Assembly: GCA_900318795.1 (NCBI GenBank)
Contig: ONLU01000004.1
Location: 41,689 to 105,688, forward strand
Source of the DNA: an uncultured Prevotellaceae bacterium
GTDB taxonomy: Bacteria; Bacteroidota; Bacteroidia; Bacteroidales; Bacteroidaceae
DNA: 64,000 bases
Reading direction: 5' to 3'
Shown here in pieces: positions 35,195 through 45,315 of the stretch (its first letter is position 1; every line of letters starts with the position of its first letter). The position numbers and the translations under genes are program-made. The notes beneath the pieces were generated by a model. The model searched no databases, was not told the origin of the DNA, and worked only from the letters and a program-made list of their open reading frames with translations.

Positions 35195-36844
35195 ATGCAT
35201 AGCAAGATGAACAAACTGGATTCTATGAAACCTGGAAGCTCCAAGCGGTTGACCTATCTGTCGCTGATAGTCGTCGCCGTGTTTCTGGGATGGTTATATT
35301 ATGCTGTAGGTGTCAACCACATGACCGTGAAGAATACGGCATGGGCGCTGGTGCCGTCACTGGTTGCCATCTCGCTGGCACTCATCTCCAAGGAGGTGTA
35401 CAGCTCGCTGTTCTTAGGAATGGTGACGGGTGCTCTGCTTAATGCCGAATTCAATATGGTGGAAGGACTTAACCAGCTGTTTCCGGACGGTATCATGGAC
35501 GTGATGACCAACAAGAATAATATTGGTATACTCGTCTTTCTGGTCATCCTGGGCACCATGGTGCAACTGATGAACCGAACGGGCGGTTCGGCGGCTTTCG
35601 GCATGTGGGCGTCCAAACGCATCAAGAGTCGTGTTGGTGCGCAGTTGTCAACGATGCTGCTGGGATGCCTGATATTCATCGACGACTACTTCAACTGCCT
35701 GACTGTAGGTTCCGTCATGCGACCGGTTACCGACAAGCATAAGATCAGCCGTGCCAAGCTGGCATACCTGATAGATTCAACGGCTGCACCCATCTGCATC
35801 ATTGCCCCCCTGTCGTCGTGGGCCGCAGCAGTATCGGGATTTGTCAAAGGAGCGAACGGCATCAGCATCTTCGTTCAGTCCATCCCCTTTAATTTCTATG
35901 CCCTGCTGACCTTGCTGATGATGGTTTTCATTATCTGCATGAAGATAGACTATAGCTCCATGCTGTTGCACGAGAACAATGCCCGCAAGGGTGACCTGTT
36001 CACCACTGGTAAGAACAACAAGGGCGACGAAGGAAGTCAGAAGGAGAAAATAGGTCGGGTGTCAGACTTGATCATCCCTGTCGTACTGCTTGTGGTGGGG
36101 TGTGTGATCGGCATGATATACACAGGTGGCTTCTTTGATGGCAAGGATTTCATTGACGCTTTTGCCGTCAGCAATGCCCCAGTGGGACTGGTGTTGGGCT
36201 CTTCCGTTGCGCTCGTCATCACCATTGCCGCATATCTGGCACGCCAGTCACTGTCGTTTGACAGCTGTATGGACTGTCTGCCGGAAGGCTTTAAGCAGAT
36301 GGTTCCTGCCATGCTCATCCTGATTTTTGCATGGACGCTCAAGAGCATGACTGACAGTCTGGGAGCGGCAACCTATGTGGCCAGTCTGGTGGAACACTCT
36401 GCTACGGAATTCATGGGGCTCCTGCCTGCCATCATCTTTGTCGTGGCTGTTGGTCTGGCTTTTGCCTCGGGGACGTCGTGGGCCACGTTTGGCATACTCA
36501 TCCCCATCGTGGTGTCCTGTTTCCAGGAGGTTGACCCGCAACTCATGATTATCTCCATCTCTGCCTGCATGGCTGGTGCGGTGTGTGGTGACCATTGCTC
36601 ACCCATCTCCGATACCACCATCATGTCGTCGGCAGGAGCACAGTGTAATCACCTGAACCATGTCACCACCCAGCTGCCGTATGTGATGACGGTAGCCGCT
36701 GTGTCGTTCTTCACATTCCTTGTTGCTGGATTTACCAAGAGCGCGTTGATATCACTGCTATTCGGCATAGTGGTGCTGTTCCTGTTCCTTATGTTTATTC
36801 GCCGTCGGCTGGCTGCAAGACAGACAAATGCTGCTGGAACGTAG
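35195..36844 (+). CDS. NhaC-family Na+/H+ antiporter
   Basis: The 549-residue integral membrane protein has the NhaC signatures: GGSAAFGMWASKRIKSR, LGCLIFIDDYFNCLTVGSVM, STAAPICIIAPLSSWAA and the late FASGTSWATFGILIPI and CGDHCSPISDTTIMSS. It exchanges sodium for protons across the inner membrane. In-frame starts at 35207 and 35225 are also possible; the first membrane segment begins only at residue 20, so all keep the transport core. It is transcribed with the outer-membrane protein gene before it. Confidence 0.92.
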   Translation: MHSKMNKLDSMKPGSSKRLTYLSLIVVAVFLGWLYYAVGVNHMTVKNTAWALVPSLVAISLALISKEVYSSLFLGMVTGALLNAEFNMVEGLNQLFPDGIMDVMTNKNNIGILVFLVILGTMVQLMNRTGGSAAFGMWASKRIKSRVGAQLSTMLLGCLIFIDDYFNCLTVGSVMRPVTDKHKISRAKLAYLIDSTAAPICIIAPLSSWAAAVSGFVKGANGISIFVQSIPFNFYALLTLLMMVFIICMKIDYSSMLLHENNARKGDLFTTGKNNKGDEGSQKEKIGRVSDLIIPVVLLVVGCVIGMIYTGGFFDGKDFIDAFAVSNAPVGLVLGSSVALVITIAAYLARQSLSFDSCMDCLPEGFKQMVPAMLILIFAWTLKSMTDSLGAATYVASLVEHSATEFMGLLPAIIFVVAVGLAFASGTSWATFGILIPIVVSCFQEVDPQLMIISISACMAGAVCGDHCSPISDTTIMSSAGAQCNHLNHVTTQLPYVMTVAAVSFFTFLVAGFTKSALISLLFGIVVLFLFLMFIRRRLAARQTNAAGT

Positions 36845-36872
36845 GAGTGGGTGTCCAGATTAGTGTAATAGT

Positions 36873-37622
36873 TTATAATGCTTTGAGTGTGAAACCAAAG
36901 ACAAAATAGAATTGCTGGCTGGCAGGATTGGCTATGAGCTGTCCGAACAGAGGCAGGGCGAAAGACTTGGTGATTTGGATGTCCTTCGTGGCACGCAGTG
37001 ACAGGTTGGTGACGCTGAAACCGTTCGTGTCGTAATAGTCGGACCTCCAGGGCACCAGGCCAAAGGTGGCATCCCAGTCGCAGGTGGCGAGGGTGAAAGG
37101 TGCTGACAACTCGAAGTAGGAACTGTAGGTGCGCTTGTCGTCTTCCTGATAGTCGTTGCCGGCAAAGAAGGTCTGCCACGAGGCCCTCAGGAAGCCGAAG
37201 TCGTAGCCGATAAAACCTTCGAACGAATGGCCTGTGCCGTCCTTCTTGTAGTAGAAGTAACGTTTGTCGTGATCGGTGTTCCAATAGTCAACGATACCGA
37301 ATGACAAACCTCCTGTCTCGTAGGACAGCGTCAGATCGATTTCACTCGCATCGTCCTTGTTGCTCAGTCCTACACTGCCCCATGCTGTCAGGTTCAGGCC
37401 TTTCCAGCCTATGGACATCTCAGGTTGCAGCGACACATAACCCAGATCGAGACCACGCCAGATATACTTGTTCACCATATCGGCTTTGAGGTGGGCTTCG
37501 ATTTCACTCTGCTTTTTTTCACTCTGCACAGTAGTGTCCGTTGTCTCCTCACTTTGCGCTTGCACACAACTCATGCTGCCTATTGACAGCATGACAGTCA
37601 TCATTAATAGTCTGGTATTCAT
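36873..37622 (-). CDS. putative outer-membrane beta-barrel protein
   Basis: From the ATG at 37622 the protein has 249 residues. The signal peptide ends near VQAQ. After a short polar linker, regular amphipathic strands follow (MVNKYIWRGLDLGYVSLQPE, IDLTLSYETGGLSFGIVDYW, LSLRATKDI), ending FYFVFGFTLKAL. The WRGLDLG segment is typical of a Bacteroidetes barrel family often annotated as hypothetical. No substrate can be assigned. It lies downstream of the MATE fusion on the same strand, beyond a 27-bp gap. Confidence 0.75.
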   Translation of the reverse strand: MNTRLLMMTVMLSIGSMSCVQAQSEETTDTTVQSEKKQSEIEAHLKADMVNKYIWRGLDLGYVSLQPEMSIGWKGLNLTAWGSVGLSNKDDASEIDLTLSYETGGLSFGIVDYWNTDHDKRYFYYKKDGTGHSFEGFIGYDFGFLRASWQTFFAGNDYQEDDKRTYSSYFELSAPFTLATCDWDATFGLVPWRSDYYDTNGFSVTNLSLRATKDIQITKSFALPLFGQLIANPASQQFYFVFGFTLKAL

Positions 37623-37649
37623 AAATAAGTGCAAAGAGGTGTGTCAAAA

Positions 37650-39446
37650 TTATCTTGACACACCATCTTCTTTTTCCTTAGCTTTTTTCCAAATGAATAC
37701 GGTGTTCTGTCCGTACATGTACTTGTAGCTGATGTCTGGAATGATGTTGGTCACTAGTCGCAGGCCCAGGTGCTCGTGACCCTCGGTGCCGATATGGCTG
37801 TCTGCCATCTTACCTGTCTTGATAGGGTCAAAAGGACGGCCGGCATCCTTCATGGTGACAAACACACCCTCATCGTTGACGTGGATGTGCAGGTCGAAGG
37901 TCTGTTTGAGAATCCTTCCATTAGAATGCTGGGCGATATTCGTCATCAACTCCTCGCAGCAGACATTCACATCGAAGCGTGTGGCATTCGACACCTGGGC
38001 ACCTTTGAGGAAGGCATCAATGTCGTTGAGTGCCGCATAGACATCGTCAAGCTTGTACTTGACGGAGTGGTCGAAGGTGTAGCCCTTGGGCTGTTGGGGA
38101 ATCATCGTCAACGGGGAGATGGGCTCGTGTGAAAAGCGACTACGCAGTGAGGTGTAGCTTAACTGGAAGAGAAGCACCAAGGCGCAGGAGGCTGCAAAGC
38201 CCCACCAGAGTTCAACACCCTCCAGTTCGGCCACAAACCAGACACCCAGCACGAGCAAGCATGTCTGGGCTGTGGCGGTGAAGACACTGGTCTTTTCATG
38301 GCCCAATATCTGATAGGCACTCAGCAATACCTGCGAGACGGAGAAAGGTATCAGCATCAGGGCAAAGATGCGCAGCACACGGTTCAGTTCGATGGCCATC
38401 GGCGTGCCTGCCTGTACGCCGAAGAGGAATCCCACCACGTTAGGCAGGTACATCAGAACTATGACGAATGCCACCAGTGTGGAGATGACAATCAGCGCCT
38501 GTCGCACCAGAATGCCCAGTCCGCGCAGGTCGCGTTCGCCCATCAGCACACCGCCAATGGCAAACATCGACTCGAGAACGCCATCGACAAACACATAGGA
38601 GATAAGCAGCATCTGAAGACATACCGACCAGATGAAGAGTCCGTCGGCACCGATGTATTTCAGTACAATGTCATTGATGAGCAGAATGGTCACTGCCATC
38701 AGCGAGTTGCTCACCGTGACAGGAGCACCCTCCTTGATTTGAGTGAAGAAGATCTTGAAGACGTCCTTGCCAGGCCACTTCAGCCGATAGGAACTGCTGG
38801 GCTGGTGCAGATAGTAGGCGAGTATCAGGATGTTGACAATAAACATAGACAGTGAGCCGAGGGCAGCACCCTCAACACCCATGCCTAAAATAACGATGCA
38901 CACCACATCGGTCAGGGCGTTGACAATGGCTCCACCCACCACAGCGAGGGTTACCATGCGGGGACGACCGTCAGTGGCTACAAAGAGGCACATGCCGTAG
39001 GACAGCATCTGCAACCAACCACCTAACGCATAGGTGTGGATATAGTCGTAGGCCATACCGTTCAGGCGGGGCTCTTCAGAAATGGCTGTCACAATCCTGT
39101 CACTGAACAGGGCGATGCCCAGCGAGACAGCGAGTCCTAACGTCATGACGGTCAGCAGGGTGGACGTAAACGTACGCGCTACCTTGTCCAAGTCGTTGCT
39201 GCCGATAGCCTGGGCGCACATGGCGTTGGCACCGAAGCAGATGAGGAAGGCCATGCAGTTGAGGACTTCAACCAATGGCAATACAAGGTTGATGGCTGAA
39301 ACGGCATCCTGGCCGACGACGTGACCGATAATCATTGAGTCGGCAGTGTGAGCCACCTGCGATGCGGCTGCTGTCAGCACAGCTGCCATGACAAAGGTCT
39401 TGAGTGCTTTCGAAACAATAAAGGAGTTTCTTTTCTCTTTTCCCAT
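37650..39446 (-). CDS. MATE-family transporter fused to an RsbW-like ATPase domain
   Basis: From MGKEKRNSF at 39446 the protein has 598 residues. Residues 1-450 form a twelve-helix MATE transporter (SQVAHTADSMIIGHVVG, ATDGRPRMVTLAVVGG). After a linker (SHEPISPLTMIPQQ), residues 475-590 are a GHKL ATPase of the anti-sigma/serine-kinase type. N box EELMTN is at 498-503, G1 DAGRPF at 534-539 and G2 HLGLRL at 559-564. Such domains phosphorylate STAS anti-anti-sigma proteins in partner-switching systems. A SpoIIE phosphatase gene lies 3 kb away on the same strand. The -7 element upstream (TACCTTCG, 39484-39477) is imperfect. Confidence 0.88.
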   Translation of the reverse strand: MGKEKRNSFIVSKALKTFVMAAVLTAAASQVAHTADSMIIGHVVGQDAVSAINLVLPLVEVLNCMAFLICFGANAMCAQAIGSNDLDKVARTFTSTLLTVMTLGLAVSLGIALFSDRIVTAISEEPRLNGMAYDYIHTYALGGWLQMLSYGMCLFVATDGRPRMVTLAVVGGAIVNALTDVVCIVILGMGVEGAALGSLSMFIVNILILAYYLHQPSSSYRLKWPGKDVFKIFFTQIKEGAPVTVSNSLMAVTILLINDIVLKYIGADGLFIWSVCLQMLLISYVFVDGVLESMFAIGGVLMGERDLRGLGILVRQALIVISTLVAFVIVLMYLPNVVGFLFGVQAGTPMAIELNRVLRIFALMLIPFSVSQVLLSAYQILGHEKTSVFTATAQTCLLVLGVWFVAELEGVELWWGFAASCALVLLFQLSYTSLRSRFSHEPISPLTMIPQQPKGYTFDHSVKYKLDDVYAALNDIDAFLKGAQVSNATRFDVNVCCEELMTNIAQHSNGRILKQTFDLHIHVNDEGVFVTMKDAGRPFDPIKTGKMADSHIGTEGHEHLGLRLVTNIIPDISYKYMYGQNTVFIWKKAKEKEDGVSR

Positions 39447-39534
39447 AAAATTTGAGTTTGTTATTATTTTGCGTGCGAAGGTACGAAAAAAAAACAAAAG
39501 GTTTATGGTTTTAACACACTTTTTTCATTTTTAT

Positions 39535-39565
39535 TTTGTATTCCGCGTGATTTACACTACCTTTG
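39535..39565 (+). promoter_or_regulatory. gpmI promoter
   Basis: TTTG (39535-39538), 19 bp, TACCTTTG (39558-39565), 39 bp before the ATG. Confidence 0.7.
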
Positions 39566-39603
39566 CAGCCAAATTTGGAAAAGGTTAATAAGTAATTAAG
39601 ATT

Positions 39604-41124
39604 ATGGCAAAAAAAGCATTACTCATGATTCTCGACGGATGGGGAATCGGAAAGCACGGCAAGGGTGACGTCATCTACAATACGCCGACGCCTTACCTGG
39701 ATTTGTTGACAGCAACATCGGCTCACTCGCAGCTGCAGGCCAGCGGCGAGGACGTAGGTCTGCCCGATGGACAGATGGGTAACTCGGAGGTTGGTCACCT
39801 CAACATCGGTGCCGGTCGCATCGTATATCAGGACCTGGTGAAAATCAACCGTGCCTGCAAGGACAACTCAATCGTAGAGAATCCACAGGTGAAGGCTGCC
39901 TACACCTACGCCAAGGAGAACAATAAGAAACTGCACCTGATGGGCCTCTGCTCGGACGGTGGTGTACACTCAAGTCTGGACCATCTGTTTAAGTTGATTG
40001 AGGTAGGCAAGCACTACGGACTGAAGAACCAGACTTTCGTACACTGTTTCATGGATGGTCGTGACACCGATCCCAAGAGCGGTAAGGGATTCATTGAGCA
40101 GGTGCAGCAGGAGTGTCAGAAGAACGATGCCGCTATTGCCTCCATCGTAGGTCGCTTCTATGCCATGGACCGCGACAAGCGGTGGGAGCGTGTCAAGGAA
40201 GCCTACGACCTGCTGGTCAAAGGTGAGGGCAAGCAGAGCGTCGACATGGTTCAGGCCATGCAGGAGTCGTATGACGAGGGCGTGACGGACGAGTTCATCA
40301 AGCCCATTCACAATACACAGGTGAACGGTCTGATAGAGGAGGGCGATGTCATCATCTTCATCAACTTCCGTAACGACCGTGCCAAGGAGCTGACCATCGT
40401 GCTGACACAGCAGGACATGGAGGCCGAGGGCATGAAGACCATTCCCAATCTGCAGTACTATTGTATGACGCCGTACGACGCATCGTTCCAGGGCGTACAC
40501 ATCCTGTTCCCCAAGGAGAACGTAGAGGACACGCTGGGCGAGTATCTGAGCCGTCAGGGCAAGAAGCAGCTGCACACTGCCGAGACGGAGAAGTATGCAC
40601 ACGTGACTTTCTTCTTCAATGGTGGTCGCGAGGCTCCCTTTGAGGGTGAGGACCGCATCCTGGTGCCCTCGCCAAAGGTGGCTACCTACGACCTGAAGCC
40701 TGAGATGTCGGCTTACGAGGTGAAGGACAAACTGGTGGCTGCCATCAACGAGAACAAATACGACTTCATCGTGGTCAACTTCGCTAACGGCGACATGGTG
40801 GGCCACACAGGTGTATATAATGCCATTGCCAAAGCCGTATGGGCTGTCGACAACTGCGTGAAGGAGGTGATTGAGGCTGCCAAGGCTAATGATTACGAGG
40901 CTATCATCATTGCCGACCATGGCAATGCAGACAATGCTATCAACCCCGATGGTACACCGAACACGGCTCACTCGCTGAACCCCGTTCCCTTCATCTATGT
41001 GACCAACAATAACTCGGCTACGGTGAAGGACGGTCGTCTGGCTGACGTGGCTCCCTCCATATTGCATATCATGGGACTGGAACAGCCCGCCGACATGACG
41101 GGTGAGTGCCTGATACAGGACTAA
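39604..41124 (+). CDS. gpmI: 2,3-bisphosphoglycerate-independent phosphoglycerate mutase
   Basis: The 506-residue protein has full length. It shows [11 protein letters not shown] with metal ligand Asp, the phosphorylated Ser61 in [45 protein letters not shown] and ADHGNADN. It interconverts 3- and 2-phosphoglycerate in glycolysis using two Mn ions. Its stop overlaps the convergent AGCS gene by 4 bp. Confidence 0.98.
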   Translation: MAKKALLMILDGWGIGKHGKGDVIYNTPTPYLDLLTATSAHSQLQASGEDVGLPDGQMGNSEVGHLNIGAGRIVYQDLVKINRACKDNSIVENPQVKAAYTYAKENNKKLHLMGLCSDGGVHSSLDHLFKLIEVGKHYGLKNQTFVHCFMDGRDTDPKSGKGFIEQVQQECQKNDAAIASIVGRFYAMDRDKRWERVKEAYDLLVKGEGKQSVDMVQAMQESYDEGVTDEFIKPIHNTQVNGLIEEGDVIIFINFRNDRAKELTIVLTQQDMEAEGMKTIPNLQYYCMTPYDASFQGVHILFPKENVEDTLGEYLSRQGKKQLHTAETEKYAHVTFFFNGGREAPFEGEDRILVPSPKVATYDLKPEMSAYEVKDKLVAAINENKYDFIVVNFANGDMVGHTGVYNAIAKAVWAVDNCVKEVIEAAKANDYEAIIIADHGNADNAINPDGTPNTAHSLNPVPFIYVTNNNSATVKDGRLADVAPSILHIMGLEQPADMTGECLIQD

Positions 41125-42479
41125 AGCTCTTCCATATCATCATCTAAGCGGTTGCTCCAGAGATATTTTTGAGTCTCTTGGGCAACCACTTTGCTTAGTA
41201 GCAACAGACATACCAGATTGGGAATGGCCATCAAGGCGTTCATGCAGTCGGCAATGTTCCAGATGATGTCCAGATTGACAATGCTACCGAAAAACACAGC
41301 GACAATAAAAAGTATGCGATAGAAATGGTTGATATGGCGTCCGTCGATGTAATTGATGGCAGACTCGCCGTAGTAGCTCCATCCGAGGATGGTGCTGAAA
41401 GCAAAAGTCAGGATGCCAAAAGTCAACAGGGGAGCGCCCACGTATGGAATCTTCGAGAAAGCCACCTTGGTTAGGGCTGCTCCGTCTTCATAGGTGATGT
41501 CAGGGTAGGCGAGGATGCTTGACACGAGTACCATACCTGTCAGGGCACAGATGATGACAGTGTCCCAAAAGGTTCCCGTGCTACTGACCAGTGCCTGACG
41601 GACTGGGTTGCGTGTCTTGGCCGCTGCAGCGACAATAGGTGCCGAACCCATGCCACTCTCGTTGGAGAACAATCCGCGGGCAATACCATAGCGGGCTGCC
41701 ATCATGACGGTAGCTCCTACGAAACCTCCACCGGCTGCCGAGGGGTTGAAGGCAGAGCGCACAATCAACTCTAAGGCCGGCCACACATAGGCGCTATTCA
41801 TACAGAGGATGACAATACAGCCCAAGACATAGAGAACGGCCATGAAAGGTACCAGCACAGTGCAGACACGGGCGATGGCCCTGACACCTCCCAGGATGAC
41901 GGATGCGGTGAGTATGCAGATAAAGATGCCCACACCCCATGTGGGAATGCCGAAAGTCTCGCTGGCCAGCAGGGCGATACTGTTGGCCTGCACCGTACAG
42001 CCGATGCCGAACGATGCCAGTGCCGTAAAGACGGCAAACAAAATGGCCAGCCAGTGCATGTTCAGTCCGCGCTCCAAGGCATACATGGGACCGCCATACA
42101 TCTGTCCGTTGTCTGCCTTGACACGATATTTCACAGCCAGCAGTCCTTCTGCATATTTTGTCGACATACCGAAGATACCCGTCAGCCAGCACCACAGAAC
42201 GGCTCCGGGACCACCCAGTGCCACAGCGGTGGCAACACCGACGATATTGCCGGTGCCGATGGTGGCAGCCAGTGCTGTTGCCAGCGCACCAAACTGGCTG
42301 ACATCGCCTTCTGCCTGGTTGTCTCTCTTGACAGAGAGCTTGATGCCGGTCAAAAGCTTGCGCTGGGGGATGCGCAGACGGAAGGTAAGAAACACATGAG
42401 TTCCCAACAGCAGTATAATCATCGGCCAGCCCCAAAGGAAGGAGCTGACCAGTTGGAAAAAATCGTTGATGGTTTCCAT
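41121..42479 (-). CDS. sodium:alanine symporter family amino-acid carrier
   Basis: The 452-residue protein is an AGCS carrier: [21 protein letters not shown] near residue 75, [29 protein letters not shown] and [19 protein letters not shown]. About ten membrane helices are predicted. It imports small amino acids, typically alanine or glycine, with sodium. It follows the SpoIIE-phosphatase gene by 13 bp on the same strand and is likely read from the same promoter. Confidence 0.95.
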   Translation of the reverse strand: METINDFFQLVSSFLWGWPMIILLLGTHVFLTFRLRIPQRKLLTGIKLSVKRDNQAEGDVSQFGALATALAATIGTGNIVGVATAVALGGPGAVLWCWLTGIFGMSTKYAEGLLAVKYRVKADNGQMYGGPMYALERGLNMHWLAILFAVFTALASFGIGCTVQANSIALLASETFGIPTWGVGIFICILTASVILGGVRAIARVCTVLVPFMAVLYVLGCIVILCMNSAYVWPALELIVRSAFNPSAAGGGFVGATVMMAARYGIARGLFSNESGMGSAPIVAAAAKTRNPVRQALVSSTGTFWDTVIICALTGMVLVSSILAYPDITYEDGAALTKVAFSKIPYVGAPLLTFGILTFAFSTILGWSYYGESAINYIDGRHINHFYRILFIVAVFFGSIVNLDIIWNIADCMNALMAIPNLVCLLLLSKVVAQETQKYLWSNRLDDDMEEL

Positions 42480-42492
42480 TATTTCTTGTCTT

Positions 42493-44502
42493 TTACTTTT
42501 TTACCTTATTATTATCTTTATATTGTATGGCTAACATGGTCAGGTCGTCACTCTGTTCGGCATCGCCCACAAACCGGTGTACCTGATTCGTCATGACCTC
42601 GATGATGCTCCGGGGCTGGTGCTTGCCTTCAGCCAGCAGCGCCTTGGCCGTGTTCCAGATGCGCATGTCGCCAAACTGGGCATGCTCCATGTTCTCGGCC
42701 TCGTTAAGACCGTCGGTAAAGAGGAAAATCGTAGTGCCGGGGTCAATGCTGATTTCCTGCTGCGTGAACTTGAAATCGGGAAAGAGCCCAATAGGCAGGT
42801 TGGCATCGCACGGCAACTGACCTACGTCACGGCCTACGAGCAACGGAGCATCGTGACCGGCATTGCAGTAGGTGAGTAGTCCGGTATGGAGGTTCAGCGC
42901 ACCGACAAAGAGGGTGACAAACATGTTGGTGTCGTTGCCTTCAGCCTGTGCATTGTTGAGGGCTGTCACAATGTCCGCAGGATTGGAGGCATAGGTGGAC
43001 ACGTTGCGGAACAACGAACGCGTCACCGCCATAAAGAGGGAGGCTGGAACACCCTTGCCCGACACGTCGCCGATGCAGAAGTACAGCTTCTCGTCGCGGA
43101 TGTGGAAGTCGAAGAGGTCGCCACCGACACCCTTGGCAGGGGTCAGTGAACCGTAGATGTCGATGTCGGTGCGCTCCGGATAGGGTGGAAATGTCTTGGG
43201 CAGCATGGACATCTGGATGTCGTGGGCAATGTTGAGTTCGCTCTCGATGGACGCTTTCTGTGCCGTGGTGGTTTTCAGCTCCTCGATGTACTTGGTGAGC
43301 GAATGTTGCATATTTTCAAATGAGTCGCGCAGTTGGTGAATCTCGTCGCGGTGCTTCATCAGGGGCAGCGGCGTGTCGAAGTGTCCCTTGGCCACCTCGT
43401 CAGCCGACGCAGCCAGCTGATTGAGGGGCTTCGACACTTTTTTGATGCCCCGCCGGCCGGCAAAGTAGACGACGATGAGACCCAAGAGGATGAAGAACAG
43501 GAGGAAGCCGCCCAACATCCAGGTGAAGACGTTGATGAAGAAGCGCGGGATGACCAGCGCCATCGTCCACGGGGTGTGCTCTACGGGCTCGTAGCTGACA
43601 TACACCTCTTCGCCCTCCACCATCAGCTCGTCGTCGTCCGTACTGATGTATTTACCCTTCTTGCCGCTGGCTGTCATGGCATTTGCCAGCCTGCCGTAGG
43701 CCGTCGTGCTGTCTGTGGCGTAGTCGAAGATGTTTTTCCGGACCACACGCGTCCGGTCGGGGTGGCGCAGATAGGTTCCAGTCGAGTCAATGGCGAAGAA
43801 GTAGATTTCCTTCTCGGCAGCCCACTTGCCGGCAGAGTCTGAGTAGTTCTCAATGCTGGCGGACGGGAACAACTGGCTCATCAGCACGTCGACACCCAGC
43901 ACCGCAACCGTGCTGTCGCGCCCGTCGCGGATAGGAATGAGGTAGGCCACCAAGGCAGTGTCCTTGTGCTGGCCCGTGAAGAAGGGTTTCGACCAGTGCC
44001 CCTCCTTCGACTTCAGTGCCTTCTGGAACCATTCGGCCCTGAGGTAGTCGTTGGTCTTGCCGTCCAGCGTCTGCGTGTTGACCACGGTGCTGTTGCTGTC
44101 GCTCCGGATGGCATACGGGCAGAACCAGCGGCCCTTGTCGGCGTAGTAGTTCTCGCGGAAGCTCAGGCCGCAGCTACGCACGCTGGGATTGAGCTCCACG
44201 ATGTGCTTCATGATGCTGCGCAGACGGTCCGGGCGGTTCAGACTGTTCTCAATGTCGGGCACGGTGTTGACCGCAGCGGTGTAAACCTCCGTCAGTTTCT
44301 TCTCGGTGGGCTGCAACTTGTTGGTTAGTATGGAATCGCTCAGCACGACGGCATTGCCCATGACTATAATCCAGGCAATGCCGTAGATGATGAGTGAGAC
44401 GACACTCATGGTGATGAACAGCGTCACCATGATGCGTCTGGTGAGTCGTTTGGCAAAAGATTTGGGATAGGGGCCCTTGTCTTTGCTCTTGAATAACCTC
44501 AT
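42493..44502 (-). CDS. Cache-HAMP-SpoIIE membrane protein phosphatase
   Basis: The 669-residue protein has a first membrane helix (about 25-48), a large periplasmic Cache-like sensor domain (GLSFRENYYADKGRW, YLIPIRDGRDSTVAVLGVDV), a second helix (about 325-350) and a HAMP segment (SKPLNQLAASADEVAKG). A coiled coil follows, then a C-terminal PP2C-type phosphatase (PAKGVGGDLFDF, GDVSGKGVPASLFMA, FTDGLNEAE, SDDLTMLAI). RsbU/SpoIIE-type enzymes dephosphorylate STAS proteins to release regulators. The STAS partner is not in this window. Together with the MATE-RsbW fusion it may form a partner switch; this is inference. Confidence 0.93.
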   Translation of the reverse strand: MRLFKSKDKGPYPKSFAKRLTRRIMVTLFITMSVVSLIIYGIAWIIVMGNAVVLSDSILTNKLQPTEKKLTEVYTAAVNTVPDIENSLNRPDRLRSIMKHIVELNPSVRSCGLSFRENYYADKGRWFCPYAIRSDSNSTVVNTQTLDGKTNDYLRAEWFQKALKSKEGHWSKPFFTGQHKDTALVAYLIPIRDGRDSTVAVLGVDVLMSQLFPSASIENYSDSAGKWAAEKEIYFFAIDSTGTYLRHPDRTRVVRKNIFDYATDSTTAYGRLANAMTASGKKGKYISTDDDELMVEGEEVYVSYEPVEHTPWTMALVIPRFFINVFTWMLGGFLLFFILLGLIVVYFAGRRGIKKVSKPLNQLAASADEVAKGHFDTPLPLMKHRDEIHQLRDSFENMQHSLTKYIEELKTTTAQKASIESELNIAHDIQMSMLPKTFPPYPERTDIDIYGSLTPAKGVGGDLFDFHIRDEKLYFCIGDVSGKGVPASLFMAVTRSLFRNVSTYASNPADIVTALNNAQAEGNDTNMFVTLFVGALNLHTGLLTYCNAGHDAPLLVGRDVGQLPCDANLPIGLFPDFKFTQQEISIDPGTTIFLFTDGLNEAENMEHAQFGDMRIWNTAKALLAEGKHQPRSIIEVMTNQVHRFVGDAEQSDDLTMLAIQYKDNNKVKK

Positions 44503-44523
44503 AGATGTACGATTTAAAACATT

Positions 44524-44565
44524 TTGCTTGCAAAGATACTATTTTTTTTGTACTTTTGCAAGCAA
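44524..44565. promoter_or_regulatory. symmetric divergent promoter pair
   Basis: An 11-bp perfect inverted repeat (ttgcttgcaaa 44524-44534; tttgcaagcaa 44555-44565) carries TATCTTTG on the minus strand (44538-44531, phosphatase) and TACTTTTG on the plus strand (44551-44558, ung). TTG of each -33 element lies 20 bp away, inside the other promoter's arm. Confidence 0.75.
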
Positions 44566-44578
44566 AACCAGAAAAGTT

Positions 44579-45247
44579 ATGTCAAATGTACAAATAGAGA
44601 CCTCGTGGAAGGAACATCTGCAAGGGGAGTTCGAGAAACCGTACTTCCAGCAGTTGACAGGTGCCGTTAGGCAGGAGTATGCTGCAGGCATTTGTTTCCC
44701 ACCGGGGAAACTCATCTTCAATGCTTTCAACTTGTGTCCCTTTGACCAGGTGAAGGTGGTCATCATCGGACAAGATCCTTATCATGAGCCTGGACAGGCA
44801 CATGGACTGAGTTTCTCCGTGCAGGACGGGGTACAGTTTCCGCCATCTCTGCAAAACATCTTCAAGGAGATTCAGGCCGATTTGGGAACTCCTGTTCCAT
44901 CAACAGGCAACCTGACGCGCTGGGCTGAGCAAGGTGTGTTGTTGCTCAACGCCACGCTGACCGTCCGTGCCCATCAGGCCAACAGCCATTCGACACTCGG
45001 CTGGCAGCAGTTTACCGACGCGGCCATCCGGGCCTTGGCTACACAGCGCGAGCATCTGGTCTATATGCTGTGGGGAGGCTATGCACGAGGCAAGGCATAC
45101 ATGATAGACAAGACGAAGAACCTTGTGCTGGAGTCGGTTCATCCGTCTCCGCTCTCAGCCAACCGTGGCGGCTGGTTCGGTCAACATCAGTTCTCGCGCT
45201 GTAATGCTTATTTGCAAGAGAATGGTATTTCCCCCATTCAGTGGTAA
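44579..45247 (+). CDS. ung: uracil-DNA glycosylase
   Basis: The start MSNVQIETSWK at 44579 follows the -7 box and gives 222 residues. Family 1 motifs are GQDPYHEPGQAHG (catalytic Asp66), LLLNATLTVR and HPSPLSANRGGW. It removes uracil from DNA as the first step of base-excision repair. Confidence 0.97.
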   Translation: MSNVQIETSWKEHLQGEFEKPYFQQLTGAVRQEYAAGICFPPGKLIFNAFNLCPFDQVKVVIIGQDPYHEPGQAHGLSFSVQDGVQFPPSLQNIFKEIQADLGTPVPSTGNLTRWAEQGVLLLNATLTVRAHQANSHSTLGWQQFTDAAIRALATQREHLVYMLWGGYARGKAYMIDKTKNLVLESVHPSPLSANRGGWFGQHQFSRCNAYLQENGISPIQW

Positions 45248-45315
45248 TCGTCAAGTTCTTTGGCCAAGGTCAGAGCGACCAAAGGCCGGAGACTATGTTC
45301 AAAGGTAAAAATACA

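Noticed and set aside
39970-41067. 365-codon minus-strand frame opposite gpmI
   Set aside because: Shadow frame; gpmI motifs are complete on the plus strand.
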